Assembly (NCBI GenBank): GCA_026724425.1
Contig: JAIUCV010000647.1
Span: forward strand, 186,001-250,000
Origin: Erythrophleum ivorense
Lineage: Eukaryota > Streptophyta > Magnoliopsida > Fabales > Fabaceae
DNA length: 64,000 nucleotides
Reading direction: 5' to 3'
Positions 1 through 12,687 of the stretch are shown here, in pieces; position 1 is the stretch's first letter; each line of letters opens with the position of its first letter. The position numbers were made by a program, and so were the translations under genes. Below the pieces are notes generated by a model. The model had not been told where the DNA came from, did no database searches, and worked only from the letters and a program-made list of their open reading frames with translations.

Positions 1-3000
1 GTGGAGCATTTATATTCAGTACAATCTACTTGGCCAAGATTTGTGGGGTGTTGTCGATGGTGCAAAGATGACCACGAGCAAGAGAAAAAGAAGTGGAAGA
101 TTAGAGCTAGGAAGGCTATGTATGTGTTGTCTATCATCATGGAGGATGAGTTCTTGCAGTGGATCAAAGATTTGAAAACACCAAAGGAGGCCTGGTATAC
201 CCTGGCGACACTATTCACGAGGAAGGGTGATGCAAAATTGTAGTTGTTAGAGAATGAACTCATATCTGTCAAACAAAAGGACATGATGATGAGTCAATAT
301 TTCATCAAAGTAAAGTCCACTTGCAATGAAATTACTAAATTGGACTTGAAGAGTGCAATTAGCAAGGTGAGGAAGCGAAGAATTATTATTCATAGATTAA
401 ATCCCAAATACCAAGGGATAACTACAACTACTCGAGGTTGGGCCAAGTAACCAACTTTGATAGAGCTAGAAAGTATCTTGGCCAACCAAGAAGCTTTAGA
501 CAATCAAATATCTACAGATTCAATAAATGAGGAGGATAAGGCCCTCTTTGACAAAAAGAGTGTGTCTAGGGAAGACAAGACAATTGTATGGTCCGACAAT
601 GAAAGTGAAAGCTCAAGAAGAAGACAACACATTTGGTAGAGAGGCTGAGATGGGAGAGGTCCACAACAAGGGGGAGCTAGACAACCCTGATATACAAATG
701 AGAGATCAAAAAAGAGATATCGCTGCTAGGATGATTAGTGCTACAAGTGTGGAAGAAAAGGCCACTTTGCTCGAGATTGTAGGACCAAGAAGGTAGAAGA
801 TAATGTTGCTACACTCAAACAAAATGGAAGTGAAGAAGAATGGGATTCACAAGCCTCATTTGCTGTGGAAGAGTTTGGTTCTAGCAAAGAACTAGATGAT
901 GGTAAACAACCTCAACGGCATGAAGGTGAGGAAGTTGTCGCATCATGAATGGAATGGATTAGCAAAAATGACTGTGTTAGTCACAGTGAGTGACAAATCA
1001 TTTAATTATGATGATGACTAGATTTTTTGTTCTGGTTGCTCCAATCATATGACTAAGAACAAGAAGAAACTTTTAAATATGTTGGAGTACAAGAGAAAAT
1101 GAGTTATGGTGATAGCAAACAACTCCAAGTTGCCAATTTCCCAATTTGGCAAGACAATTATCGTCCCTTGCTTCAGTCCACATTAGGTGTAGGTGAACCA
1201 TGTCTATCACATACGTGGGATGAAAAAAATTTATTAGTCTTGGAACTAACATTTTCAAGGAATTATGTGACGTTCATGTCTAAAGATATAAAAGTATATC
1301 AGAGTTTGAAGTTTACTAGTCCACCACTTATGGAGGGAAGGAGACTTGAGTCTATCTATGTAATGTCAACACACGCAACATATGTGGACAAGACAAGAAA
1401 AAATGAGACAGCCAATTTGTGTCATGTGATGCTCACATGTGAGCTATAATCAATTGAAGTTAATGATGAAGAAATTCATATTAAGAGACCTACCAAATTT
1501 GAAAATACGAGATAACATTATTTGTGTATGGTAAAGCTCATGAGCTATCGTATGAAGAGTTGAGATATAGAGCAGAGATGCCATTAGAGCTTATGCATTT
1601 AGATATTTTTATATTGGTGAAGCAACCATCAATCAACAGAATCTAGTATATGATCACATTTATCGATGATTTCTTGAGGTACATGTGGGTAGACTTCATA
1701 AAGGAGAAATTAAAAGCTTTATCGAAGTTTAAGGAGTTTAACTAGAGGATCACGAAGGAAATAGGATATAGAATTTAGTGCTTATGCACCAACAACGAAG
1801 GAGAATACATTTCAAAGAAGTTCACCAAGTACCTATAAAAGTGCAGAATACAGTGATAGTTAACTTGCCCAAATACTTCATAACAAAATGAAGTCAAAGA
1901 AAGGAAGAATCACCATTTGGCAAAGACATGTAAAGCATGTTACATGCTAAAAGTGTTCCACCACGATTTTGGGTTGAGTACATGAAAGCAATTGTTTATG
2001 TCACCAACAGGTTACCTTAAGCAAGGTTTGGATTCATCTCACAGTATAAAAAGTCATTGGTTACAATGGTAAGTGAAAATGGTAGAAATATAGTGATCCA
2101 ACAATAAGATGCTATTATGTATCTAGAAATATGGTGTTTGACTAGGCATTGTCATGGTGGTCTCCACAAGTAGTGTTGTTGCTAGATTCAAAGGAGATTA
2201 AGGAACAAGTACAAAAGCAAATAAGGGTACAACCGGAAGCTAAGGAAGTGCAGCTGACACAAGAAGTAGTTGATGTTGAACCATCATTGGAACAAGACAA
2301 AGCAAGATCTCTAGATAAAGGGAGAAGCCCTTGCCAAACAAGAGTACACACTAAGTCTTCAGAGGAGGCGAGACCAAGTCAAATAAAAGAATTGAAAGGG
2401 GGAAGTTCCTCGACCACAAGTCAGGAGATCTACTAGGATTTGGAAGTCAAATCTAAAATATGCTAATGTAGTATTGATTGAAGATGATAGCATGAAAGAG
2501 CCAAGTACTTATGTAAAAGCAGCTCAATCAAAAGAGTGGAAAGATACAATAAAAGAAGAGATCAAGGCACTAAAATAGAATAAAACTTAAGAATTAATGC
2601 CACGACCTGCTAAAGTACAACTCATTTCTTGTAAATGGATATATAAGGTGAAAACTTGTCCCAAAGGATTAGTAGGATGGTATAGGGCCTGTTTAGTGGT
2701 TTAAGGATTTTCACAAAAGTATAGGCTGGATTATGACGAGACATTTAGTCCAATAGCTAAAATAACTAATGTGTATATGCTAATAGCACTAGAAACTAGC
2801 AAGTCTTGGAGGCTTTGGCACATGGATGTCAAGAATGCATTTTTGCATGGTGAGTTAGATCAAGAAATATACATGGAGCAACCAAGAGGTTCCGAGAGCA
2901 AGGCTCACCTCAGTTATTTGTGCAAGTTGAAGAAAGCATCATATGGATTGAAGCAAACACAATGTGTGGTACGGAAAGATTATAAAATTCTTATTACAAA

Positions 3001-4420
3001 GTGGATATTCAATAGTACCAGTGGACTAAAGCTTTTTTGTGGAAGTAGGAGGTGGCAAGATAGCTACAGTGCTATTGTACTTGGATGATCTCATTATCAC
3101 CAGAGATGACAAAGAGGAGGTTCGTTAAACAAAAGGTAATCTATTTGTATGCTTCCACATGAAGGGGCTCGGAGAGTGAAAGTATTTTTTACGACTTAAG
3201 GTCAAAAAACTAAGGATAAGTTATTTCTATGTTGGCAAGACCTACTTGAGAAATAATATGGCCTGTTGGATTGGAAGCCAATTCCAATGCCTATGGAGGT
3301 GAATGCTAGATTGTACTTTATAGAAGGAAAGAAATTGGAAGATGCCACAATGTACAGGCAACTAGTGGATAGTTTAATCTACCTCACATTGACTCAACCT
3401 AACATTTCACAGCAATTGGTGTAGTAAGTCGATTCATATAAAATTCGAAAAAGTCACATTTGAAAACAGTACGTCGGATATTAAAATATATCAAGAGTAC
3501 CATTGATTATAGGATATTATACAAGGAAGATGTGGCATGTGACGCTGTAGAATACTGCAACGATGAGTTAGTGACCATGATACTTAACATTCAATGAGTG
3601 GTTATATGTTTAGCCTAGGATCAAGAGTAGTGTCTTGGTACATCAAGAGATAGTCCATTGTATCTCTGTCAAGTATAGAAGTAGAGTATGAAGTAACAGC
3701 TACGGCAACTTAGGAATGTATGTGGCTGATACAACTATTATGAGATCTACACCGACTGGCTAACTATGCAATGGAATTATATTGCGGCAATCCGTTTAGC
3801 AGAAAACCTTGTTTTTCACATAAGGACAAAGTACATGGAAGTATCCTACATTTTGTTCAAGAGAAGGTGTTGCAGGGTGACATTGAGATGAAATATATCA
3901 AGACAAAAGACCAAACTATAGATATATTTACAAAAGGACTCAATGGTCTGAAGTTTGAAAAATTTAGAAGACAACTTAGCATGACTACATGGCTTGCAGT
4001 AAGAGAAAATAATTATTAGTGGGAGTGTTAGAAAATCAATAATTACTTTCTCACATCTAGAGTGCTATGGAATTTTCTCTAAAAATCTGCCACTCATGTT
4101 AACCAATCAAAAGTGTGCCATTCACATTAAGCAATCCAAAGTCAGCTTAATCTTGAAGGAAAATACCGCCACAATCTGGAGAGTTCTAATATTTGGCTAC
4201 AAATGGAGGATTGGTGTTAGACATTTTGTGCGCATGGAAGAAAAAGCTCCACATAAGTTGTATGAGAGGTAAAGCGTCAAGTGAGCACAGAGAGGTGAGA
4301 GAAATATAAAGAGTGGTGCAGGGCACCAACATCAAATTAGTTTCTCACTTATAATCATCATTTTGGGAGTTCCAATAAATATAATTTTCTTCCACAATTT
4401 CTTTCTTGCCCACCACATAA
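1..4420 (+). mobile_element. Degenerate Ty1/copia LTR retrotransposon, 3' part
   Basis: The interior reads in copia order on the plus strand. A gag-like region fills about the first 800 bases, with a CCHC zinc knuckle (CYKCGRKGHFARDC) at about 739-783. Weak integrase-like sequence follows at about 1500-2000. Reverse transcriptase motifs (MDVKNAFLHGELDQEIYMEQ) lie at about 2824-2884 and a YLDD box with LIIT after it at about 3076-3100, in a different frame from the upstream part. An RNase H tail (TKDQTIDIFTKGL) lies at about 3903-3941. In-frame stops and frameshifts run through the whole length, so it cannot encode a working polyprotein. The 5' LTR is outside the window. A purine-rich GTGGGAG precedes a TG-starting 3' LTR candidate at 4026. 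The right end is uncertain. Confidence 0.9.
4026..4420 (+). repeat. Probable 3' LTR of the copia element
   Basis: It starts TGTTAGAAAATC directly after a purine-rich tract that follows the RNase H tail, which is the expected place for a 3' LTR. Its right end is put near a CCACCACA at about 4418, but no target-site duplication can be checked because the left end of the element is outside the window. The next gene exon begins about 250 bases downstream. Confidence 0.5.
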
Positions 4421-4672
4421 ACTCTCCAGTATATTGTTGGATTGGAGCCATGTAGATTTTGTACTTTCAGATTTGACTGATACTAGCTGTCCAAGATCAG
4501 AGTCTTTAAACATTTATGTTTGGTTGTCCAATGATTGTTGGACATGTTTTAGGTTTTAATACTATAGTCTAGCTAATTATTTATGCTGCTGATTTCTACA
4601 CCATTATTTAAATCTGTCTATAAAAATGTTGAATTCTAAACTTTACGTGTTTTATGTTTTTCTTGTAAATAG

Positions 4673-5768
4673 CCAAAGTGTGTGATGCGGTTGAAGTGTC
4701 TGGAAAACATGTCATGTCAACAACATCTACTGTGACAACTGACCTTGTGAATCACAGGTGAAGTTCAATTGATGCATTATCTACAGTGTAAATACTCAGA
4801 GGAAAGTAACAAAGATGAAAAAGGGGCATTTAGGGATTGCATCTGGATAGCTTATTTACTTTCTTAAACTATTAATAAAAAATTCCTCCTAGCTGCTACC
4901 CTCCCCTCCTCCCTCTCTCTTCTTTTTTCCCCAGTGCTTGCTGGCATTACTTCTATGGTGGCTTTTGTGGGTGCACTTGATTCGCCAGTAATTTTTCACT
5001 GGTACGGAAAATACCTTGGCATCAGATTTATGGGATTTAAGATGGTGTGAAAATTTAAAGTCATTTAAATGCACATGGGATATCCAAGAATGTGGAGGTC
5101 TTGAAAACCCAAGTATCCTATATTGTATTCCAATTACTGTGACATTTCAAGCATAAGCATATGAAAATTCGAGGTATGTGCGGTAGAGTTGGCTTATTAA
5201 ACGCATGTATAGAGACCAAGTAAAAACTGGCAAAAAAGAAAAACATGATGGTTGCATTGGGGTGTATTGTCATTGGGCTACTTTAAAGTAGTAGTTAGAT
5301 CCTTTTGCTCTTGCCTTCCTCATTTGATGTTATTAGCATCCAAATAATTTGATTCCTTTACACATTGCTGCCGTATAAAATTAAATTCTACTTTCCTAAA
5401 TATATTTTGTGCTCCATTTTTCATGGCTCACGCGAATATAGGCATGCATAGCGGGTCTGTCATGCCATTTTGCCTTCTTAAAAGTTGACTGTAAGTCTGG
5501 TGGATGTGTGTCCTGCAGATATGGAGAAGAAGCTGCTAAGGCAACGAGTGAAGGGCTTGATGCTGCTGGTCATGCCGTGGGCGCCGCATGGGTTGCTTTA
5601 AAGATTCGGCAGTCATTTACTCCTAAGGGTTTTCTTAAGCCTGTTTTGGCCAAATCTGCTGCTGAAGCTGCAGCAGCTGAATTAAAGGAAAAGGAAAAAA
5701 AGAAAAAAGCTGAATTGGACAAAAATAAAAAATCTGAATTGAAACAAAAAAGTAAAAAATCCAAGTGA
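4673..5768 (+). CDS. ERD7: Senescence/dehydration-associated protein, ERD7 type, 3' end only
   Basis: Two exons are visible: 4673-4757 and 5519-5768. The first reads KVCDAVEVSGKHVMSTTST and joins the second through a split Arg codon (AG|A), giving RYGEEAAKATSEGLDAAGH. This is the end of the plant senescence domain as I remember it from ERD7. The tail after it is rich in Ala and then Lys (many AELKEKEKKKK-like steps) and ends at a TGA at 5766. ERD7 proteins are drought- and senescence-induced lipid-droplet or membrane-associated proteins of the spartin-like family; their biochemical role is not settled. The upstream exons are not in view. The copia element lies directly upstream in the same orientation, so it either sits in an ERD7 intron or has cut the gene. 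The Lys-rich tail seems longer than in Arabidopsis. Confidence 0.85.
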
Positions 5769-5935
5769 CTTCTGGCAGGAGTTCTTGAATTCAAGCCTGG
5801 CCTTCGTAACTTTATAGTTGCTTTTCATCACCCACTTCTCAAATGGAAAGTAGTAATTCTTCCTCTGCTGTTGTATTAGTATCTTTGTATATTATAGGTG
5901 GAAACATTGACATTTGATTTGGTATATTTTTCTTT

Positions 5936-5962
5936 TATATATATATATATATATATATATTA
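5936..5962. repeat. (AT)n microsatellite
   Basis: Uninterrupted AT dinucleotides about 170 bases after the ERD7 stop codon, probably in or just after its 3' UTR. Confidence 0.95.
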
Positions 5963-6814
5963 TATTGTAATTAATTACTAATTATCTATTGCTTTAGTGG
6001 CAAGACCTTCCTTTTTTTCTTTAAGGTTTAAATGAATGTTGGAAGCAACCAATTTCATTTGCCGTTCTGTCCTCTATGACCTGTGTTCTTTGGCTGGCAT
6101 CAGGTTTTTCCAAATTATTTTCTGCATGATTACGTTTTCCTTTTAGTGGAACTTCAGTATTGTGTAACTTTTAGGCATTGCCAAAATTTTTAAGAAAAAT
6201 TACATTTAAGGATTTAAATTTTAAAAAATTTATAATAAAAAATTTTAAAGATTGAAATTACTTTTAAAGATTAAAGTTGTTGAGACTTATTATTAAGGTT
6301 TATGAAAATTGTTATTAAATTTGAAAAAAATTCAATTTAAGTAATTTTAATAATGATGTTTTTAAAATTGTATAGTAACTTCCTTAAATTTTAATAGCAA
6401 ACTTTTTAAAACTTGATGATAACTTTAGTCTTTGAGATAATTTTAATTTTTAAGATGGTAAGCTCTCGGAAAATCAGCGCAAACATGATGAGAGCCTGTG
6501 AACTTATTACATATCTTTTTTCTTTTTTTCTTTATTTTTATTTTGGAGGTTAATGATTGTCTATGACTTAAATGACACCGATATAGTCCGCATGCAGCAT
6601 ATAAGAAACCCAAATAAATCTGTAATTTTTTTTATCACTTTAGTTAGTTAAACATAATTTTCTTCAGCCTTTCCCAATCCTCCGGCCAACTCTTGCAGAT
6701 GATAGAGTAGATTAAACATTTAGATATTTTCTTCTAAACCTACTTTAACATGTTCAATTTGGAAAATAAAATTAAATAAATCACCATGATATAAAAAATA
6801 ATTAGGTTAAAATT

Positions 6815-6990
6815 AAATATATTTCTTTATATCTTTCTTGTTAAATTTTTTAATTAAAATATGACACGTATAAGATTTAATTAAAAAATTCATATAATGG
6901 AGTGCAAAACTTATACCATTATATATTATTAGTAAAACATCATATATTTAGAAAGCTTTAATTAAAGAATCTTATAACAAAGACATCAAC
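6815..6990. repeat. AT-rich hairpin element, decayed copy
   Basis: It contains the family signature TCTTGTTAAATTTTTTAATT followed by an AAAATATGACACGTATAAGA segment, and a partly complementary right side near 6958-6972. It is related to better copies at 38374, 50321 and 51009, but its right arm is poorly preserved. Confidence 0.4.
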
Positions 6991-7856
6991 ATATATAATT
7001 TTTTGTAAAACAATACTTCTAAAGATTATTAACAGTCTAATCACAATTTATTAATTTGTGATTTTTTTAAAAAAAATTCTCATGAACCATTAGCCACGGT
7101 CACTCTACACAAATTTTCAGTAGTGATCACCATCTTCCTCGTATGATCAAAGTAAAAATAACCAAGAGCCAGTGATGGTGACATTTGGGCCTTCGTTGGG
7201 TTGAAAAAGGACCCAAGATATAAGAGAAAATGATATATAAAAATTATAAATTGACAAGAATAACACTAAACATTTTAAAAATTAAATTTTTTTTAAAAAA
7301 TCAAAATTATGATTTATATTTTTTTAAAATTATTACTCAATATTTTTTAAAATTATTACTAAAAAATTCAATATAACATTGAAAAAAATTAAATTATAAC
7401 TTTAAAAAACATGTATCATATATTTTTGATAGATTTTGATGATTACGTTTTCTTTCAATCTTTCAAAAAAAAAAAAAATTAACATTTAAGGTGTTGAATG
7501 AAATTTTTATAAAGTATGTGGATTGAGATTGAGCCACTAACCTAACCTCGTTGTCATCTTTGTGCCTTTAACTGTTAGTCTTTGGCCGTCACCGTCTGAG
7601 ATAGGTAGTCACCCAGTGGTGGACCCAGCGGCTGATGAAGTTTTGCTTATCAATGATTGATTCACACCAACAGAATTTGGGATACGTCAGTGCTCAATGC
7701 CACCTTTAGCGGGTGCAGATGCTTAATAATTCTCCCTTTTTTTAGGGGTGGCGACGTGCAGATGCTTAATAATTATTAGAGCACCAACCTATCTGCTGAT
7801 GGTGATGTTTCGCTTTAGATTTGTACCGCAAGCACTTTAATAATTCCATTTGTTTT

Positions 7857-8275
7857 TAACTTTTAGTTAAATTATATATTATCTCTTAAAATTTTAAATT
7901 ATATATAGATAATTTTATTAATTTTAAAAATTTTAAATTTATACAAATAACTTTATATTGTTAATTAATTCATTATTTTATTAATAGAGTATGATAATAA
8001 ATTCTTTTAAATTTGATTTTTTTGTATAAATAATTTATTTAAACTTTAAGTTATATATAAATAATTTTTTAAAATTTTAGATTATGTACAAATAACCTAT
8101 TGACATATGACATTCTAATAGTGAAATAGTATACTAACTAATAGTAGAGGATTATCTACACAGACTAAAAAAATTTAAAGAGATTCATTATTAAGTTTTA
8201 TAGATTAAAAGAATTATTTATTAATAATTCAAATTTTAAAGAAGTTATGTATAATTTACCATTAAAATTTTAAAG
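7857..8275. mobile_element. Inverted-repeat element (MITE-like)
   Basis: The left arm (about 7857-7912) is largely complementary to the right arm (about 8220-8275) over some 55 bases. Both read TTAAATTATA..., then a TTAAAATTTTAA-type core and a further AT-rich part. The interior has no coding frame. The arms are too AT-rich and diverged to fix the exact ends or a target duplication. Confidence 0.45.
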
Positions 8276-8614
8276 TCTCGGCTGCGAATCAAATGCTGTT
8301 TTTGTGTCAAAACCTAGTCCGTCCTTATTGCATACTACGTGGATCTTTAACCTAACCCTTTTTATATATACCCAGAAAGTACGAACTATTCTAAACTGGG
8401 GTTTTGGTACTCAATTGACTATTTAATTATGATTTCAAATTACTCTGTGTTTGCTACAGAATACTTATTTATTTGCATGATTGATCTAACTTGGGGTACC
8501 ACTTAAAATCATCCATGTAGCACATGTTCTTTTAATCAAACTATCCGTATTTGGTCCCATGGTTATTATGAACTATTTCTGCATTTACATAAATATATTA
8601 GGAGTAAACTATTA

Positions 8615-8921
8615 CGTAACTACTGGAAAAATACTACCACCATTAATTTAGTCCTGGGAAGAGTTATTGCCATCAATTTATTCTTAATGTTTTGAAAAAA
8701 TATATGATTATTAGTTCTGATTTTAACACTTTTAGGGAATGAATTTTAAATTTGGGGGGCAATTTATTCCTTTAAAGTTTAATCCTAACTCAACCTAACA
8801 CAAATTTAAAAGACACTATATCTCACACTCACTTTTTAATTGGGAAAGCAATTTTTAAATTGATAGCAATAAATTTTCAAGGACTAATTTTATAGCAGTG
8901 GTATCCTTCAGAGACTAACGT
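8615..8921. mobile_element. Inverted-repeat element (MITE-like), about 307 bp
   Basis: Left arm: ...ATACTACCACCATTAATTTA, then GTCC and TTATTGCCATCAATTTA. The reverse complement of the right arm reads GATACCACTGCTATAAAATTA, then GTCC and TTATTGCTATCAATT. The pairing extends over about 65 bases at each end with mismatches. The interior is non-coding, as expected for a MITE. No clean target duplication was identified. Confidence 0.6.
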
Positions 8922-10385
8922 TTTAATGTACTCGTATATTAATGATCATATATGATGGGTTCCCTCTTAATACTTTTGCATTACAACATTCATCCAGAAT
9001 AAATGAAATGGAAAATATACTGAAATTTTCAGCAGAGTACAGATAGTTCACTAGATTCTCTTGAATGATCATAATCTCACTGACTGACTGGTTAATAGAT
9101 TCCTGCAATCTCTCCTTATGAAGAGGACTTCTGTAATTGCGCTCACAGATGCCTAGGATCTCTTTCTACAAAAGGGGCTATAGACTGTTGATTAGGAGAA
9201 AAGTTCTCTTAAGGCTATTTTTGAAAACCAGAGTTTCCACTTTTGGTCTACGGACCTCAGGAATTAGTTCTTTCATTTTGCCTCCTAACAATTTGTATCT
9301 GTATTCTTGTAATATAATTTCAAAGTTTGTTATTGAATGTGACTGGGAATGTGATTGAATTCGCACCTTTGTCCACTTTTCTCTCTTTTGTTAGTGCCCA
9401 CAAATTTTACATATCAAATTAGCTATTGCTTGCTTGTTCATACCTATATTTTTATGCATTGTAAGACTCTCTTCCTTGAACCCATTTTGTAGCTGTAAAA
9501 TTTTAAGTGGTTGACCCACCGTGTGAATTTGGGAAATGCCTTCTTACGTACGTCTTCAACTTTTGAATATTGAAATAGACTCATAATTTACCTGAATTGC
9601 AACTTATGTCTTTTCGAAATGGCAGAACAGACACAAATTAAGATATACATGGGCACGATCAAATTACTCTACAAAGGGGCAAAGGGCAAGAGTTTGAGTA
9701 CGAGAACGAAAGTGCTCCACTTGTTTGTTCTTTAATGACAAGAGAATACGTGGATGATCTTGCGAATAGATGATAATTTTTCTCATTATGTTCATCTTTT
9801 AGCCATGCAATGGAAATTGAATAGCGTGGAGATTTTTTTATCACCAAGCAGTTCAAACTTTTTGCCACTATTCCTTTAAATAGAACTTAACCCTTAACTT
9901 CAAGTGCTTCGTTTTTTTTTTTTTTAAAAAAATTCAACCCTCAACGAGGATACACCACGAAAGTGAGTTTTATGGATTACTGAGTTGGAGCACAAAAGCT
10001 ATGTTCTGGAGGAGTATTTCAAATTCAGCCAAGTCAAAGACACCCAGTGCATGCCAAATAGGCCCACATTTGATCAGCTAAGTTTTCTTATTCACAGCCA
10101 CCCTTACATGCTCTTATTTTATGATAAGAAATTGATCACCAGCTACCCCCACTTAACACCAAAAAAAAAAAAAAAGGTAATACCCACCTAGGCTTTCTTG
10201 CTTGACATCTTTCACAAAGATTGTTCACTTTTACTTTTCTGAGTCTGCTTGGGTTTATCCTTTGCCAAAGACATTAGTTTAGTTTATACTAACAGCTTTA
10301 ATTATTGCCAAAGACATTTTTCATTTAAAGGAACTTCCAACTTTTAGAGCCCATAAGAGACAGCTTAGGTACCAGAAACAGAACT

Positions 10386-10390
<5 letters not shown>

Positions 10391-10419
<29 letters not shown>
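10391..10419. repeat. (AT)n microsatellite
   Basis: About 14 AT units in intergenic DNA, followed by a short CATATATAAAGAG stretch. Confidence 0.95.
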
Positions 10420-10425
<6 letters not shown>

Positions 10426-11089
10426 TAAAGAGTGAGAGAAAGAGTTCCTCTTATGAGATCACCAATGGACAGGACATATCTCATATTTAGGCATGGGTTG
10501 TAGAAACAGAAGTTTTATGTGTTCATATTATTAGCCATTTTAGCCCAAAATTGAACAAAGAATATTGATGTATAAGCATTTTGGGAACTAATATAGATAG
10601 AATCGATATATATTTTAGCTTTTAAATTGTCTTTACCAAGCAGCAAATATGGAAAAAGAAAATTTTCTAAAAATGATTTAGGCTTGGTGATGTTATGAGA
10701 AAATGCTTGCTTTCTTCTTCAGCCTCAGCCCTATTCTAATGACTTGTTTGGGAAGAAGAATCGGATCCTATGACGTGCCGCCAAAGGTTTTAATTGTTTC
10801 ATTTTCGCTCGCACGAAGAAGAAATCATAAGATTACTCCCTTAATTTAAAAAAAAAAAAAATCCTTAGTAGTCTTTCGAAGCTTGCGTTTCTATATTAAT
10901 AGGCTTATGTAACTGTTTGAGTAGCGGTTTTGAAGGATTAACCACATTAGGAAGTTTTAGGTTGTATAATTCCATCTAATAGGTTAGAGTTGTCTTAGTT
11001 TTGATAATATTTTATAGAGGAAACTATCATATGGATTATGGATTCCTGAAAAAAAACACTATTATCAATTTATTGTTTGGAAGTTTATT

Positions 11090-11350
11090 ATTATTAATTT
11101 AATTTTAATGTCACTAATTTAGTCTTGATTTTGAAATTTATGGTTATCCATTTAGTTTTAACCGAGTTAATTTAGAATTCAAATAATGTAGTAACTTGAG
11201 ATTAGCCCAAGTGGTAAGGGTGAGATAGGGGTATGAGTAATGTTAAGAATTCAATCTCTCCAATGTATTATAAAAAAAAATTCAAATAATGTATATTTTA
11301 AAATATTATAACTAAATTAATGACAATAAATTAATAGTTGGCTATTAACT
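11090..11350. mobile_element. Possible inverted-repeat element split by a SINE
   Basis: About 11090-11150 on the plus strand (TAATGTCACTAATTTAGTCT and onward) resembles the reverse complement of about 11297-11350 (ATTGTCATTAATTTAGTTAT). The SINE at 11191-11278 lies between the arms, so the older element seems to have been a landing site. The arms are AT-rich and imperfect. Confidence 0.4.
11176..11293 (+). mobile_element. tRNA-derived SINE with 15-bp target-site duplication
   Basis: The body (11191-11278, 88 bp) carries a pol III A-box-like TAGCCCAAGTGGTAAGG (11203-11219) and a B-box-like GTTAAGAATTCAATCTC (11242-11258), and ends in an A-rich tail. It is flanked by a perfect direct repeat AATTCAAATAATGTA at 11176-11190 and 11279-11293 (the last A residues of the tail overlap the repeat). 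Box order, spacing, tail and duplication together are the classic SINE structure. The body is short for plant SINEs, so it may be an internally deleted or minimal family member. Confidence 0.85.
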
Positions 11351-12687
11351 GTTTGCCATTCAATAAGATCTTTTAAAGGAAAATTTTTAATAGATAAATA
11401 TGTTAATTACTTTAATTTTTCTGGATCCATGAAGAGCAAAGATAGGATATGTACCAAAATTCCTTTCTCACCAAACCATTTAATATAAAATTACATAGAA
11501 AAACCACTTTTCTGTTCGATAAAAATTAAGTAATAAAAACCAAAGTATAAGCACATAAAGAATAAAAATCATAACGCTAATTTCTTAACACGCATATATT
11601 TTTATTACAAAAATAGACAATGGAAAAATACTATAAACGGTTTAAACTCTTAAAACATTGCCCAGTAATCTAAACTTTTTGCTTTTTTTGAGATTAAATT
11701 TGTAACTAGAAAGATAAAAGACAACAAGCCTAAAATTTCATATTATATTAGTATAAATTGAGGGATGGGGAATGACAATAATAAGAAAGAGATAGCTTAG
11801 ATAGGGAAAGAAAGTTGTATTGGTTAAGAAATATTATAATAAGAGTGTCAAAATTAAAATAATAAGTATTATAAGTATTGTGTAAGATACGAACAATCAT
11901 ATTTTATATAATGCGATGAGAATCCTATTCATGCTTAGAAAAAATATAAGTTAATTATGAAGTCGATAAAGTTAATATAATTCTTTTAACTAAAATACAC
12001 TACTCAAAATAACTTATCATTAGCAAAGCTATATTGTCAAATTAATTCACTACTTCAATATATTGTACATGGCTTGGTGGGATTTAAGGCCATGTCTCAT
12101 GGGCCTTTGGCTTCAGTGATGTGAATTCTATTATTTTAGAATTATGAAGATTTAAGGTATACAAGGCACCATTTAAAATAATTGTCACTATTTTCCGTTC
12201 TACTGCTTTTATTTTTACTAGTATTAAGTATCTGAGGATTTTCATGTGACAAGATTAAATTAAAAGTCTTTCATGAACTGCCTAAAATTGACTTTCTCTA
12301 TCATTATTTCTGTTTAGCAGAGACATGTTTATATATTTAAGACACTGATGGTGAGTGTGGGGTGGGCTCCAGAGCACCCACTTCATAGTATCCAGACATA
12401 AGGAGGAAGTTTCTTGGTCATGGTTTCTTTCTCTTTGTTCTCTCTAATAGGTGGTTCTAATGGTGCCAACGTTCGGATTTGGCCAATTGGAAAGGTGGGG
12501 GTGGCAATTGTGGTGGATAAGGAATAAAACTAAGCTCGTTGCACCAAAAAGTGGGATATGACACAAGTAGTATATTTAAAACATTCAACGTAGTGGCTTC
12601 CCTCTGTCTGATGCACACACGAGGGGCATAAACACAAGCAAGTTTTCCTCATGTCTATTTTAGAAGCATAATACCTTCGGCTGAGTT

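Larger units (their letters stand above)
5769..12687. other. AT-rich intergenic stretch, about 6.9 kb, no gene recognised
   Basis: No open frame here looks like a known protein or has convincing splice partners. The stretch holds poly-A and AT runs, two inverted-repeat elements (about 7857-8275 and 8615-8921), a SINE with target duplication (11176-11293) inside weaker inverted arms, an AT-rich hairpin fragment (about 6815-6990) and an (AT)n tract at 10391. A 19-base direct repeat (GTGCAGATGCTTAATAATT) occurs at 7713-7731 and 7756-7774. The AHK1 promoter and leader should lie in the last part, but no diagnostic element was seen. Confidence 0.7.

Noticed and set aside
8923..9868. Several 60-70 codon frames left of AHK1
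   Set aside because: No motif, no conserved start context, and overlapping frames on both strands as expected by chance.
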